From Armatimonadota bacterium (GTDB lineage Bacteria; Armatimonadota; Hebobacteria; GCA-020354555; CP070648): a stretch of DNA of 64,000 bases. The notes below the pieces were generated by a model. It did no database searches, was not told where the DNA came from, and saw nothing but the letters and a program-made list of their open reading frames with translations. This document shows, piece by piece, positions 18,023 to 26,801 of the stretch (position 1 is its first letter; each line of letters starts with the position of its first letter). The position numbers were made by a program, and so were the translations under genes. The stretch is taken from NCBI GenBank assembly GCA_020354555.1, contig CP070648.1:47733-111732 (forward strand). Direction: 5' to 3'.

Positions 18023-18649
18023 TCAGTTGAAGCGGTTCATCGCTTCGGTAATGCCGACGGAGACCCATGCCTCGACCGCGTCCGCTGCGCGCGCGATGGC
18101 GGCGGCGATCACCTCTTGTTCCTCGCGCGCGAAGCGACTGAGCACATAGCTCACTTGATCCATGTGCGGCGGCGGCTCGCCGACGCCGATGCGCAGGCGG
18201 GGAAACTCCTCGTTGCCCAGCGCCTCAATGACCGATATGAGGCCATTGTGCCCGCCCGCGCTGCCCGAACGGCGCAGGCGGATCTTCCCCAGCGGCAGGT
18301 GGACGTCGTCGCACACCACGAGGAGCCGCGATAGCGGCACCTTGTAGTAGTCCGCCGCCCCACGAACCGCTGCCCCACTGCGGTTCATGTAGGTGTGCGG
18401 TTGGATCAGGATGACGCGCTGGTCGGCCAGTCGCGCCTCGGCCTGAGCGCAGCGGAACTTGCCGCGGCGCAGGCGCGTCTGCGCGCGCGCGGCGAGCAAC
18501 TCGACCACTTCGAAGCCGACATTGTGCCGCGTCGCGAGGTAGCGTCCCCCGGGATTGCCGAGGCCGACGACGAGCAGCGGGCTTGAGGCGGACGCTTCCG
18601 CTTGTTGCGCCACAGCATCGCGCTTGCGCCGGAGCAGGCTGAATCGCAT
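18023..18649 (-). CDS. pth: Peptidyl-tRNA hydrolase
   Basis: 208 residues from the ATG at 18649 (MRFSLLRRKRDA). Pth recycles tRNA from peptidyl-tRNA released during abortive translation. Visible: VVGLGNPGGRYLATRHNVGFEV with the catalytic His, QPHTYMNRSG, VVCDDVHLPLGKIRLRRSGS-AGGHNGL, and FPRLRIGVGEPP. The first 20 or so residues precede the conserved core and the ribosome site is poor (AAGGG close to the ATG), so the start is not certain; a TTG 14 codons upstream is also in frame. Convergent with pilT3. Confidence 0.94.
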   Translation of the reverse strand: MRFSLLRRKRDAVAQQAEASASSPLLVVGLGNPGGRYLATRHNVGFEVVELLAARAQTRLRRGKFRCAQAEARLADQRVILIQPHTYMNRSGAAVRGAADYYKVPLSRLLVVCDDVHLPLGKIRLRRSGSAGGHNGLISVIEALGNEEFPRLRIGVGEPPPHMDQVSYVLSRFAREEQEVIAAAIARAADAVEAWVSVGITEAMNRFN

Positions 18650-18850
18650 GGCCCTTGAGTTCAATAAACGCGGCGAATGAACCTGCCGCAAGGGAGCTTG
18701 CGCCGTCGCTCCAGTTTGCTTGGGCGATCCGGTCGGGCATGTCGGAAGTCGCCGCTCAACGTCCGTGCCCCGCTCGGCACGTGAGCGCGGGCGGCGTGCA
18801 CAGCCGAGGGGCCCTGGCTGACGAGGCAGCGGTGTGCCGGATGATCGCCG

Positions 18851-18873
18851 GCAGGCGGGACGCCTGCGCCGCC
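18851..18873. repeat. Dispersed repeat, family D (copy 1)
   Basis: GCAGGCGGGACGCCTGCGCC-type palindrome followed by GCC. Related copies at 30447-30469 and 38056-38079. A second palindrome, GCACAGCATGCTGTGC, follows at about 18886-18902. Confidence 0.55.
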
Positions 18874-18938
18874 AGCACGATAGGGCACAGCATGCTGTGC
18901 CTCTACGGCTACGGCCCGGAGGCGCACGATGTGACAGG

Positions 18939-20525
18939 TCACGTTTCGCTCAGCGCCAGCAGGTAGTACGCGTTGTGGGGCAGCCATGGTTCTGTCGAGT
19001 GGTAGTCGTTGCCCTGGAGATCGAAGCGGGGGGCGTCGCGCTCGACGCTCTCGCGGACGTAGCCGTTACATACCGCCCCGGGGACGGCACCGCGCTCGCG
19101 CTCACGGATCGCATTGTAGCGGTGGTGGTACTGCGGCGGGTTGAACCGCCCGGCGCCCTCCAACATGCAGACGGCGAACGGGTTGCAGCCCAGCACCCAG
19201 TTGATCTGCGCCCACGCCAGTTCTTCTGCCAGCCGAGCCTGATCGCGCACGGCGGCATCGGGCGACCGGTTGAGGAGCTTCGCCGCGAGCAGGAGCGCCC
19301 AGGCCTGTGACAGATACATTGAGTTCTGCCCAACGTACCAGGCCTTGGGTTCCACATAGGGGTAGAACACGTTGTGGGCGTCCCATTGCATGATGCGGAA
19401 GGGATTATCGCTCAGGCCAGCGCTGAATTCGAGATACTTCGTGAGCGCCACCTGTATGTCGGGAGCCAACTGATCCTGGGGCAGGCGCAGCGCAAACTCA
19501 GCAAGCGCAGCCGGGACGAAGCCCTGGTCAACGATGTGGGGATCGTGCAAGCTGCCGTCCGGACGCTGTCGGCTGAGCACGGCGCGAACCAGCCGCCGCG
19601 CCTGTTCGACCCTGGCGTCTCGTTGTTCGGGCCATTCCAGATGGGCGAGCGCGGCGGCGGCCTGCTGGATGACCGGCAGATCCGCTCCCGCCGCGGCATC
19701 GTCGAGACGCCGCGCGCATTCCAGCCACCTGGATTCCCCGGGGCGCAGGTTCTGCAGTGTGGCGAAGGCGAGCAGCGCCACTCCCGGGTGATGCCCGAGC
19801 GAGGGCTCGCCGCGAATCGGCCGGTCGTCGTCGGTGCCCGGACGATTGTCGGTCTCGTCCTCCGGAGCCCCCCACCAGCCGTACCCGGAGAACACGTCGC
19901 CGCGCAAGAGCCCGGTCTTCTCATCCTGCATCTTGGCCAGCCACGCCCCGCCCCACGCGGCCTCATCGAGCGGCGGCGGCGCCTGCTTCAACGGCCACGG
20001 GCGGAGCAACTCGTGGCGGCCGGCCTTCGCAAGCGCGACGACCGACAGCGGCGTGTAGCCGTTGTACTTGTTGTAATCGCCGGCATCATGCCAGCCCCCG
20101 ACAGCATCGATGTGCGAACCGTCGGGAAGGCGCGCGTCATCCATGTGGCAGGGCCGGTGCCATCCCGGCACTTCGGTGCCGCAGCGCTGGTAGTAGTAGA
20201 ACGCCGCCGCAAGCGCAAGCGATTCACGAGCGGTTCGACGCGGGGTGACGGCCACCGGGGCATAGCGAGCTTCGCGCTCCGCGATGGCGATTCGCAGCTC
20301 ATATTCGCCGTCGCGGTCGAAGCCGCTGAAGTCGCTTCGCCAGTAATGCCCGTCCCACAGCGCGCCGCCTCCGACGTGGTCCAGATCCGCTTCGTAACAC
20401 AGAGTGCCGCGAGCGTCCACGATTCCCAGTCGGCCTCGCGCCCCGTCGAGGTCCTCGCCCGCTCGAACCACGACGGACTTCGGCGCACCGACGTCGAACC
20501 CGACCTGATTGATCAGAACCTCCAT
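18939..20525 (-). CDS. Glycoside hydrolase family 9 protein
   Basis: 528 residues. An N-terminal Ig-like CelD_N module (EVLINQVGFDVGAPKSVVVRA, residues 1-90) precedes an (alpha/alpha)6 catalytic barrel. GGWHDAGDYNKY carries the Asp pair of the GH9 base; INWVLGCNPFAVCM...HHRYNAI and STEPWLPHNAYYLL carry the other conserved elements, including the likely acid Glu. GH9 enzymes cleave beta-1,4-glucans or related oligosaccharides by inversion. No signal peptide is seen, so it may act on imported oligosaccharides in the cytoplasm. Start at ATG 20525; a GTG at 20543 with GGAGG four bases upstream is an equal alternative. Confidence 0.92.
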   Translation of the reverse strand: MEVLINQVGFDVGAPKSVVVRAGEDLDGARGRLGIVDARGTLCYEADLDHVGGGALWDGHYWRSDFSGFDRDGEYELRIAIAEREARYAPVAVTPRRTARESLALAAAFYYYQRCGTEVPGWHRPCHMDDARLPDGSHIDAVGGWHDAGDYNKYNGYTPLSVVALAKAGRHELLRPWPLKQAPPPLDEAAWGGAWLAKMQDEKTGLLRGDVFSGYGWWGAPEDETDNRPGTDDDRPIRGEPSLGHHPGVALLAFATLQNLRPGESRWLECARRLDDAAAGADLPVIQQAAAALAHLEWPEQRDARVEQARRLVRAVLSRQRPDGSLHDPHIVDQGFVPAALAEFALRLPQDQLAPDIQVALTKYLEFSAGLSDNPFRIMQWDAHNVFYPYVEPKAWYVGQNSMYLSQAWALLLAAKLLNRSPDAAVRDQARLAEELAWAQINWVLGCNPFAVCMLEGAGRFNPPQYHHRYNAIRERERGAVPGAVCNGYVRESVERDAPRFDLQGNDYHSTEPWLPHNAYYLLALSET

Positions 20526-20754
20526 CGCTGCGTGTGCCTCCACGGAACCTCCGTTACCAGACGCGCATCAACAATGGCGCGCGTGCCATGCAAGGGTCAG
20601 GGATACGATCCCGAACGCGGGAGCGCGGGATGACCAGGCGTCCCACGCGCGTCGGGCGCGAGGTTGGAGATGCGAGCAGGCCCCGCTGTCTCATGGGGCC
20701 GCACCTCGCGCCAGCGGCAGCCTGGCCGACAGCCACGGTACGAACGCGTTCCCC

Positions 20755-21951
20755 CTATCGCGGCTCGGACGAGGGGAGCGCCGTCGGAGGCGCGGAGGGA
20801 GATACGATGGCGCTCGCGGCCACCTGCCCGGACGTGACGGTGATACGCGCCGATACGGCACTCTCCGCCGGGCGCCACTTCGCGACGACAGCGCCATGTT
20901 CGGTGCGATGACCGCCGATGATATCGCCGGAATCCACGACCAATTCGACTGGCGTGCCATCGGGGACGAGTTCCCCGTCGGGATCGCGCAGCACGGCCTT
21001 GACTTCCATAACCCCGGGGGCATCGTGGGGATCCTTGCTTGGACGCCACGTCAGCGCGATGACATCCGTCGGGTTGACGTACGCGACCGCGCGCGACACG
21101 GTGGTCCGCCGACCGCCGAGCGACGCGACGATGGTGATCACATTCTGTTCCTGCACCAAGCGCGCGCGACTGCGAAAGACGCCGTTAGCGCCGACGCGCA
21201 CGGGCTCGCCGTTGACGGTGACGGTGGCTGCCTCTTCCGTGCGCCCGCGCACCGGGGCGAGTGCCACCGAGGTACTCGAATCCGGGGCGGGCTCGGTAAC
21301 GGTCAGCAGCGGCCCGATGACGTCGGCTTTTCCGCGCCAGCGCTCGGCTTCCGCCTCGGACATGTTGTGCACTTCGAAGCCGCGCTTGCCGACCACCGCG
21401 CACTTGCCCGATCGTCCGGACTCGACGGACTGGGCGACGCCGTCACCGATGATCTCGACTTGCCCGTCGTAGACTTCGAGGCGAGTCGTACCGTCGTGCA
21501 GCACTTCAAGGCCGAACACGGTGCCGCGGACGGCGGCGACGATGGTGGGTGTCTCGACTTCGAACTTGGAGCCAGGCTGCAAGGCGCCCCGGATGCGAAT
21601 CCAGATCTCGCCGAGATTGAGGCGGAAATGGGTGCTCCGGGTTTTCCTGACCTTATTGGCGCGGCACCGTTCGACGACGAGTTCACTGTTGGGGCCGAGT
21701 TCGATGCGTGATCCGTCAGCCCAGTGGAGTCCGATCAGCCCCTGGGGCCCGGTGCGAACGAGATCGCCCGAGCGCACCAGCATCCCAACCGTCGCGTCCC
21801 GGGCGTCGCCGCCGCGCAGCACCTGCACCGGCCCCGCACGCTCGTCAACCACCGCCAGCATCTCGACGATGGCGAGGGTCTGCGCGCAGACCAGCAGCAG
21901 GATCACAGCGAGCACGGCGGCAACAATAAGGATGACAGCGGATCTGTACAT
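20755..21951 (-). CDS. FecR-domain membrane-anchored protein
   Basis: 398 residues. One N-terminal transmembrane segment (VILIVAAVLAVILLLVCAQTLA) is followed by a FecR domain (VRSGDLVRTGPQGLIGLHWADGSRIELGPNSELVVE, GEIWIRIRGALQPGSKFEVETPTIVAAVRGTVF) and a C-terminal half of Ig-like beta modules. FecR domains outside anti-sigma factors are found on secreted proteins that may sense or bind envelope ligands. The next gene, 79 bp upstream on the same strand, encodes a CHASE2 kinase; FecR and CHASE2 genes are neighbours in many bacteria, so a sensory partnership is likely but inferred. Confidence 0.88.
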   Translation of the reverse strand: MYRSAVILIVAAVLAVILLLVCAQTLAIVEMLAVVDERAGPVQVLRGGDARDATVGMLVRSGDLVRTGPQGLIGLHWADGSRIELGPNSELVVERCRANKVRKTRSTHFRLNLGEIWIRIRGALQPGSKFEVETPTIVAAVRGTVFGLEVLHDGTTRLEVYDGQVEIIGDGVAQSVESGRSGKCAVVGKRGFEVHNMSEAEAERWRGKADVIGPLLTVTEPAPDSSTSVALAPVRGRTEEAATVTVNGEPVRVGANGVFRSRARLVQEQNVITIVASLGGRRTTVSRAVAYVNPTDVIALTWRPSKDPHDAPGVMEVKAVLRDPDGELVPDGTPVELVVDSGDIIGGHRTEHGAVVAKWRPAESAVSARITVTSGQVAASAIVSPSAPPTALPSSEPR

Positions 21952-22030
21952 GAGGCTCGCTTCGCGCCTCCTGTGCGCCGGGCGCCTCCGGCCTTCTTTC
22001 TACCCCTTCAGCGGGCGTGGGAAACGCTTG

Positions 22031-24898
22031 TCAGGCGCCTCCCGCGGCGTCGTTTTCACCCGGCCTCTGAATCGGCAGGGCAAAGGAGAAAACCGAGCCC
22101 TTGCCGGGCCCTTCGCTTTCGGCCCAGATGCGCCCGCGGTGGGCCTCAACCAGGCCTTTGGTCAGGTAGAGGCCGAGGCCGGTGCCGCGGATGCGCTTGG
22201 AAGCATCGCTTTCCAGGCGATGATAGCGTTGGAAGAGCTGTCCTCGCTGCGCCTCGGTCATCCCCAGCCCGTGGTCGGCCACGGAGATCAGCACCTCCCC
22301 GTCCTCGCGCCTGCCGCTGATGCGCACGACGCCGCCATCGGGCGAGTACTTGATCGCATTAGAGATGATATTCGTCAGCACCTGCTCGATACGATCGCCA
22401 TCGGCCTCGATGGTGGGGAGGTCTGCCGGGAAGTCCACTTCGAAGGTGTGCGCCTCCGCCGAAGCCGAGTGCAGCTTGACGAGCTTGTCCGCGATCGCCG
22501 TGATGCTGACCTGTCCCCAGTTCATGGGCAGTTCCCGGCCCGCCTCGATGCGCGACGCGTCGAGCAGTTCGTTGATCATCGTCAGCAGGCGGTGGCACTC
22601 CGACTCGATGATCTCCAGGAACTCGCTTCTCGTCGCGGCGTCGAAATGCCCCTCCACGTCTGAGCGCAGCGTCTGGGCGAAGCCCTGCACCGAGGTCAGC
22701 GGCGTGCGCAGCTCGTGCGAAACGAGCGACACGAACTCCGTCTTCATGTCCGACATTTCCTGGAGCAGCGTCACGTCGCTGAGCACGGTAACCACGCCGA
22801 CCGGCCGACCCTGGTCGTCGGATATGAGCGCGGCGTTCGCCGTCAGCACCAGTCGCTTCGGCTCTTCGATGACGACCTGGCCGGTCACCAGTTCCCCGTC
22901 GGCATCGTGGGCGCTCTCGGCGACCGCCGGCAAACCGCCAACGTCGAAGTGCTCCGCCAGCGGGTCGCCTTCGACCTCCCTGCCGCTGACGCGAAACATC
23001 CGCTCCGCCGCGGGGTTGACGTAGAGCACGCGGTCGTCCGTGTCGGTCATGATCACCGCGTCCGCCATGTTCTCGAGCAGCGCCTCGACGCGATCCTTCT
23101 CCAGCGCGAGCTGCGAGTAGGCCTTGACGAGTTCGCGGTTGGCGATTTCGACCTTGCCCTCCAGCTTCTCATACAGCTCGACGTTTTCCAGGGCGACTGC
23201 CGCCTCCTGGGACAGGGCGTTGAGCAACTCGAGATCGCGTTCGCCGAACGCCTCCTCGCCGGGGCGGCGCACGACCTGGACGACGCCGACGACCTGATCC
23301 TGCCGGCGCAGGGGTATAAAGGCCACCGGCCCGACGGCGAAGTCCGCGGCCTGCGCGACTTCGCGAGCGAGCGCCGCATCGGCCGTCGCGTCGGTTGTGA
23401 GGAGCGGCACGCCCTCCTGCCCGACTCGCCCCAGGGTCCCGCCGCCTACCCGCACGCGCGCGTCGCGGCCGCCGTCCGCGAGAACAAGCTCCTCCCCGTC
23501 GAGGTCCATGAGGTACACGTCGGTTTGGCGCGCGCCCACGAGCTGGGTGATCTCCTCGCGCACGGCATCGAGGACCGGCTGGCGCGAGGTGCTGGCCGCG
23601 ATCATGCGCGTCGCCAGCGCGAGGGTGCCGAGGCTCGATTCGGTGCGGATCTTCTCGCGGTCGCTCACGCGGTAGCCGTCCGCGGCGACGACCAGGCCCA
23701 CGGCGAGAGCCGTCAGCGCCGGCGTGACGACGTTGATCCACAGCCCCGCGCGTTGAAACAGGTAAACGCTCACCACCACGATCAACACGGCGACCGCCCC
23801 AGCGCCAATGAGCGCGCCGAACGGCCGCAAGCGCGGCAGGGCCAGTCCCAGTGCGAGGGCGATTCCCAGCGCGAGCAGCGCGTTGCCCGCCGCGCCGAGA
23901 GGCCTGATGAAATCGCTTTCCAGGATCGTCCGCATGACGTGGGCGTTGATCTCCACGCCCGGGCAGGCCGGCGCGAGCGGAGTCGGGCGCGTATCGGACA
24001 GGCCGGTGGCGGTGAACCCGACGAGGACGATGCGGTTGCGGAAGCGCTCCGGGGACACCTGGCCGGCGAGCACTTCGTCATACGCGACCCAGGGGAAGAC
24101 CTTGTAGCCGCCGGCGTAGGAGATTAGCATCTCCCCGGCGCGCGTCAGGGGAATCGAGGTATCGCCCAGGCGCACGGAGCAGCGGCGGCCCGTGGTGCCG
24201 ATGCGCACGTCCGGCGCGGGCTCGATGCGGCGAATGACTTCGAGCGCCAGCGACGGGATCGGCTCGCCGCCGTGATCCATGACCAGCGGCGCGCTGCGCA
24301 CGACGCCGTCGCGCTCCGGGAAGACGTTAACCGCGCCCGCGCCCGCCGCCGCGGAGCCGAGCTCGGGAGGCGGCTGCCGCAGCTCAGCCATGCGCAGCCC
24401 GTACGGCCCGAGTTCGACCGGGTGCTCTCCCTGGAGGAAGCACATCGCCAGGAAGACGTTCCCCGCGTCGCGCAGCGCGTCGGCGAATTCAGGCGTTTCC
24501 GCGACGGGTCGTGAGGTGGCAGGAGTCGGGCCGGGAGCCGTCGCGGCGCGCCCGAGCGGCGCGGAGCCGTCCCGTCCCGCGAGGTCGCGCGCCGTGCCGC
24601 CGAAGAAGAGGATGTCGAAAACGATTGCCCTGGGTTCCGCGCCCGCGATGCGGCGAACCAGGTCGGCGTGGCGCGACATTGGCCACGGCCAGGGGCCGAG
24701 CCGGTCGAGACAGCTGTCGTCAATCATGACGACGATGATGTCGCGCGGCGGCACGCCGGGGGCGCGGGCGGCCAACTGATGGTCGTACGCCCGCCACTCC
24801 AGCCCGCTCAGCGCGCCGCGCGCCGAGAGCACGGCCGCCAGTATGCCGAGGCCCAGCGCCCAGGCCAATCCTGACCGGTATCGTGATGCGCGGAACAC
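22031..24898 (-). CDS. CHASE2-GAF-PAS sensor histidine kinase
   Basis: 955 residues. Order: N-terminal membrane segment; large extracytoplasmic CHASE2 domain (about 30-330; DIIVVMIDDSCLDRLGPWPW, AIVFDILFFGG); a cluster of membrane helices (about 335-410); GAF domain (about 425-590); coiled linker; PAS domain (about 605-720; ENMADAVIMTDTDDRVLYVN); HisKA with LVSHELRTP (phosphoacceptor His728); HATPase with NIISNAIKYSPDGG and GTGLGLYLTKGL. GTG start at 24898 with no strong ribosome site. No response regulator gene is adjacent; downstream is the FecR-domain protein and upstream the CBS protein. The signal is unknown. Confidence 0.93.
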   Translation of the reverse strand: MFRASRYRSGLAWALGLGILAAVLSARGALSGLEWRAYDHQLAARAPGVPPRDIIVVMIDDSCLDRLGPWPWPMSRHADLVRRIAGAEPRAIVFDILFFGGTARDLAGRDGSAPLGRAATAPGPTPATSRPVAETPEFADALRDAGNVFLAMCFLQGEHPVELGPYGLRMAELRQPPPELGSAAAGAGAVNVFPERDGVVRSAPLVMDHGGEPIPSLALEVIRRIEPAPDVRIGTTGRRCSVRLGDTSIPLTRAGEMLISYAGGYKVFPWVAYDEVLAGQVSPERFRNRIVLVGFTATGLSDTRPTPLAPACPGVEINAHVMRTILESDFIRPLGAAGNALLALGIALALGLALPRLRPFGALIGAGAVAVLIVVVSVYLFQRAGLWINVVTPALTALAVGLVVAADGYRVSDREKIRTESSLGTLALATRMIAASTSRQPVLDAVREEITQLVGARQTDVYLMDLDGEELVLADGGRDARVRVGGGTLGRVGQEGVPLLTTDATADAALAREVAQAADFAVGPVAFIPLRRQDQVVGVVQVVRRPGEEAFGERDLELLNALSQEAAVALENVELYEKLEGKVEIANRELVKAYSQLALEKDRVEALLENMADAVIMTDTDDRVLYVNPAAERMFRVSGREVEGDPLAEHFDVGGLPAVAESAHDADGELVTGQVVIEEPKRLVLTANAALISDDQGRPVGVVTVLSDVTLLQEMSDMKTEFVSLVSHELRTPLTSVQGFAQTLRSDVEGHFDAATRSEFLEIIESECHRLLTMINELLDASRIEAGRELPMNWGQVSITAIADKLVKLHSASAEAHTFEVDFPADLPTIEADGDRIEQVLTNIISNAIKYSPDGGVVRISGRREDGEVLISVADHGLGMTEAQRGQLFQRYHRLESDASKRIRGTGLGLYLTKGLVEAHRGRIWAESEGPGKGSVFSFALPIQRPGENDAAGGA

Positions 24899-24983
24899 GG
24901 TTTACCCCGCGGATTCCTCGCGCGCTCTGATCCCTGCTCGCTGCTCGCTACCAGGTGCTGCCCGCCGCCGGCTTGCCGCTCCC

Positions 24984-25442
24984 CTACTCGCTCTCCGCCA
25001 GGGTTCTCACGATGTCGCCGCGGGTGACGACGCCGGCGATGCGGCCGGCCTCAATGATCACGATGCGGTTGACGTTGCGCTCGGTCATGAGGGTCGCGAG
25101 TTCCTCGACGGAGGCGTCGGGCGGCGCGGTGACGACCTTCTCGGTCATGATATCCGCCGCGGCGACGGCGAGCATCTTCTGGATTTCCTGCTCGTAGTGG
25201 GCGGGGTTCTCGAGGAAAATCACCCCTTCGAGGAAGGGGATGTAACGCGGGAAGCGCGGGCGCGCGGCGCGCACGACGAGGTCGGCCTCGCTGATGATGC
25301 CGCGCAGCTTGCCGTCTTCGTCCACGACGGGAACGCCGGAGATGTTGTGCTCGGAGAGGAGCTTGGCGATTTCCGAGACGGGGGTCTCCGGCGTGACGGT
25401 GATCACGTCTCTCGTCATCAGGTCGCGTGCTTCGACGGGCAT
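24984..25442 (-). CDS. CBS-domain pair protein
   Basis: 152 residues made of two CBS motifs: ARDLMTRDVITVTPETPVSEIAKL...ISGVPVVDEDGKLRGIISEADLV and DIMTEKVVTAPPDASVEELATLM...VNRIVIIEAGRIAGVVTRGDIV, with a helical insert between them. Stand-alone CBS pairs bind adenine nucleotides or SAM and regulate partner proteins. ATG at 25442 with GAGGTGACCT directly upstream. It precedes the CHASE2 kinase gene by 85 bp on the same strand and may belong to that unit. Confidence 0.93.
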   Translation of the reverse strand: MPVEARDLMTRDVITVTPETPVSEIAKLLSEHNISGVPVVDEDGKLRGIISEADLVVRAARPRFPRYIPFLEGVIFLENPAHYEQEIQKMLAVAAADIMTEKVVTAPPDASVEELATLMTERNVNRIVIIEAGRIAGVVTRGDIVRTLAESE

Positions 25443-25939
25443 AGGTCACCTCGCTCGAGCGTTCGTGCGCGTGCGGTCTGTGCTGCTGGCGGAGGTGTTC
25501 GCCGCGAGGCGGCGCTTGCCCTGCGGGCAGAGCAGGACAGGCGGATGAACCGCGGGAGCCGTAGGGGCGGCCCTGAGCGGCCGCCCGTGCCTTCCGGATA
25601 TTCACCGCGGAGAACGCCGAGTCCGCAGAGAGATCCCCTTGCTCTCGGGCGCGGTGTCAGTGGGAGCAGGCCTGTCGTAAGCGGCAGGCCAACCGGGACA
25701 ATCGCGCCAGCGCAATGGGTGGTGGTTCCCGGTTCCACCTCCCGTTTCACTCAGCAGGACCCGGCCGTCATCGTACGCCCGCACCTGGGCTCCCGACGGA
25801 TGGCCTCCCTGCGACGGTGCGCCGGAACTGCGCCGAGGGCTGGGAATTGTCCTCAGATCCCCACAGGGGACGCCGGCTTGAACCACGAATGCTCTATTTA
25901 TCCTATGCCAACACGCAGGCCCTTGGCGGGGAAACGCAC
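25443..25939. other. Non-coding gap with repeats
   Basis: 497 bp between the CBS gene and a small membrane protein gene. It contains repeat family A and otherwise unremarkable GC-rich text. Near the right end, TTGAAC (25878-25883) and TCCTAT (25901-25906), spacing 17, sit in an AT-richer patch and may be a weak promoter for the gene at 25940. Confidence 0.4.
25575..25610. repeat. Dispersed repeat, family A (copy 1)
   Basis: A GAGCGGCCGCCCGTGC element ending GGATATTCACCGCGG. A related copy is at 26476-26511. The segment just before it (25561-25585), read on the minus strand, nearly matches the repeat at 37766-37800 (GGGCGGCCGCTSAGGGCCGC type). Confidence 0.6.
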
Positions 25940-26284
25940 ATGATAAAACGTCAGAGCGGCAGCAAGTCCTTCACGGACGGCCTGAGAGCCATCTCGCCGT
26001 TCCTGGTGCTGTGTGTGGTGTACTATGTTCTCGCCGTCCTGATGAAAGTCTCCTTTAAGATCTGGATTCCGGTGGCGCTTGCCGCGGCTATTGCCGAGGC
26101 GGTTTTCGTCCTCGGCCGGCTCTACACGCCCTTCCTGGTTGACAAGAAGGGCAGATGTACAGGAAGCCGCGACCGTGGAACGGCTAACGACATGGAGAAG
26201 TGCCGCCATTATTCCCCAGGCAGCCGATCGGGTGGCTGCGGCCATCGCCAGGAGAATGGCGGGTGTCATCTGCGTAGGGCATAG
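25940..26284 (+). CDS. Small membrane protein of unknown function, probably frameshifted
   Basis: The ATG at 25940 opens a 114-residue frame with two hydrophobic helices (PFLVLCVVYYVLAVLMKVSF and IWIPVALAAAIAEAVFVLG). After LVDKKG (about 26145) the frame becomes Cys/Arg/Gly-rich and unlike a protein, whereas the frame one base further on continues as an Ala-rich amphipathic sequence (EAATVERLTTWRSAAIIP...AAAIARRMAG) to a TGA at 26318. This suggests a natural or sequencing +1 frameshift, with the intended product about 125 residues. The family is not recognised; base composition is lower in GC than its neighbours. Confidence 0.5.
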   Translation: MIKRQSGSKSFTDGLRAISPFLVLCVVYYVLAVLMKVSFKIWIPVALAAAIAEAVFVLGRLYTPFLVDKKGRCTGSRDRGTANDMEKCRHYSPGSRSGGCGHRQENGGCHLRRA

Positions 26285-26475
26285 CTGCGCAATTCACACG
26301 GAATTGCGCGGCTGGTGAGAGTCACAGGCGCGTGCCCATCCGCGTCCCGTTTGAAGAGCTGCACTGCCCCGGCTGCATCACGACCACTGAGTTTCGCCCC
26401 CATCCCGAAACCTCAAACAGGCGACCTGCCCCCATCGCGACCGGTGCGTCCGTCCGAGTTACGGCAACAGCCTCT

Positions 26476-26511
26476 CAGCGGCCACCCGTGCGGTTTGGAT
26501 ATTCACCGCGG
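26476..26511. repeat. Dispersed repeat, family A (copy 2)
   Basis: CAGCGGCCACCCGTGC... ending GGATATTCACCGCGG; about 30 of 36 positions match 25575-25610. Confidence 0.6.
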
Positions 26512-26594
26512 CCTCGGCGAGGCCGCGCCCAAGAGCGGCAGGCATGGGTCGGCGGCCGATATCTCCCGCGCGGCTGGAAACCGCAGCACCCGCG

Positions 26595-26623
26595 CAAGAG
26601 CGGCGATCAATCGCCGCACTCCA
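26595..26623. repeat. Dispersed repeat, family E (copy 2)
   Basis: A 29-base element with core GGCGATCAATCGCC, matching 11628-11656 at 27 of 29 positions. Confidence 0.6.
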
Positions 26624-26801
26624 AAATGCCAGCGAGTCAGGCAGCAATGGTGCGCACCATCAGGGCCTACCCCCAATCCCCCACGGCGGCGCAGACACGA
26701 TGCGGGTAATGGTAAGCTCTCAGGGGAGCGCGCCCCGAGTCACCGGAGGAGAAGAGCGTGCAACAGGAGCGCGGCGACCGCGCGGGGAAACAACGAGGTC
26801 T

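Larger units (their letters stand above)
26285..26801. other. Non-coding gap with repeats
   Basis: 517 bp before the alcohol dehydrogenase. It holds the second copies of repeat families A (26476-26511) and E (26595-26623). No gene is supported. Confidence 0.45.
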
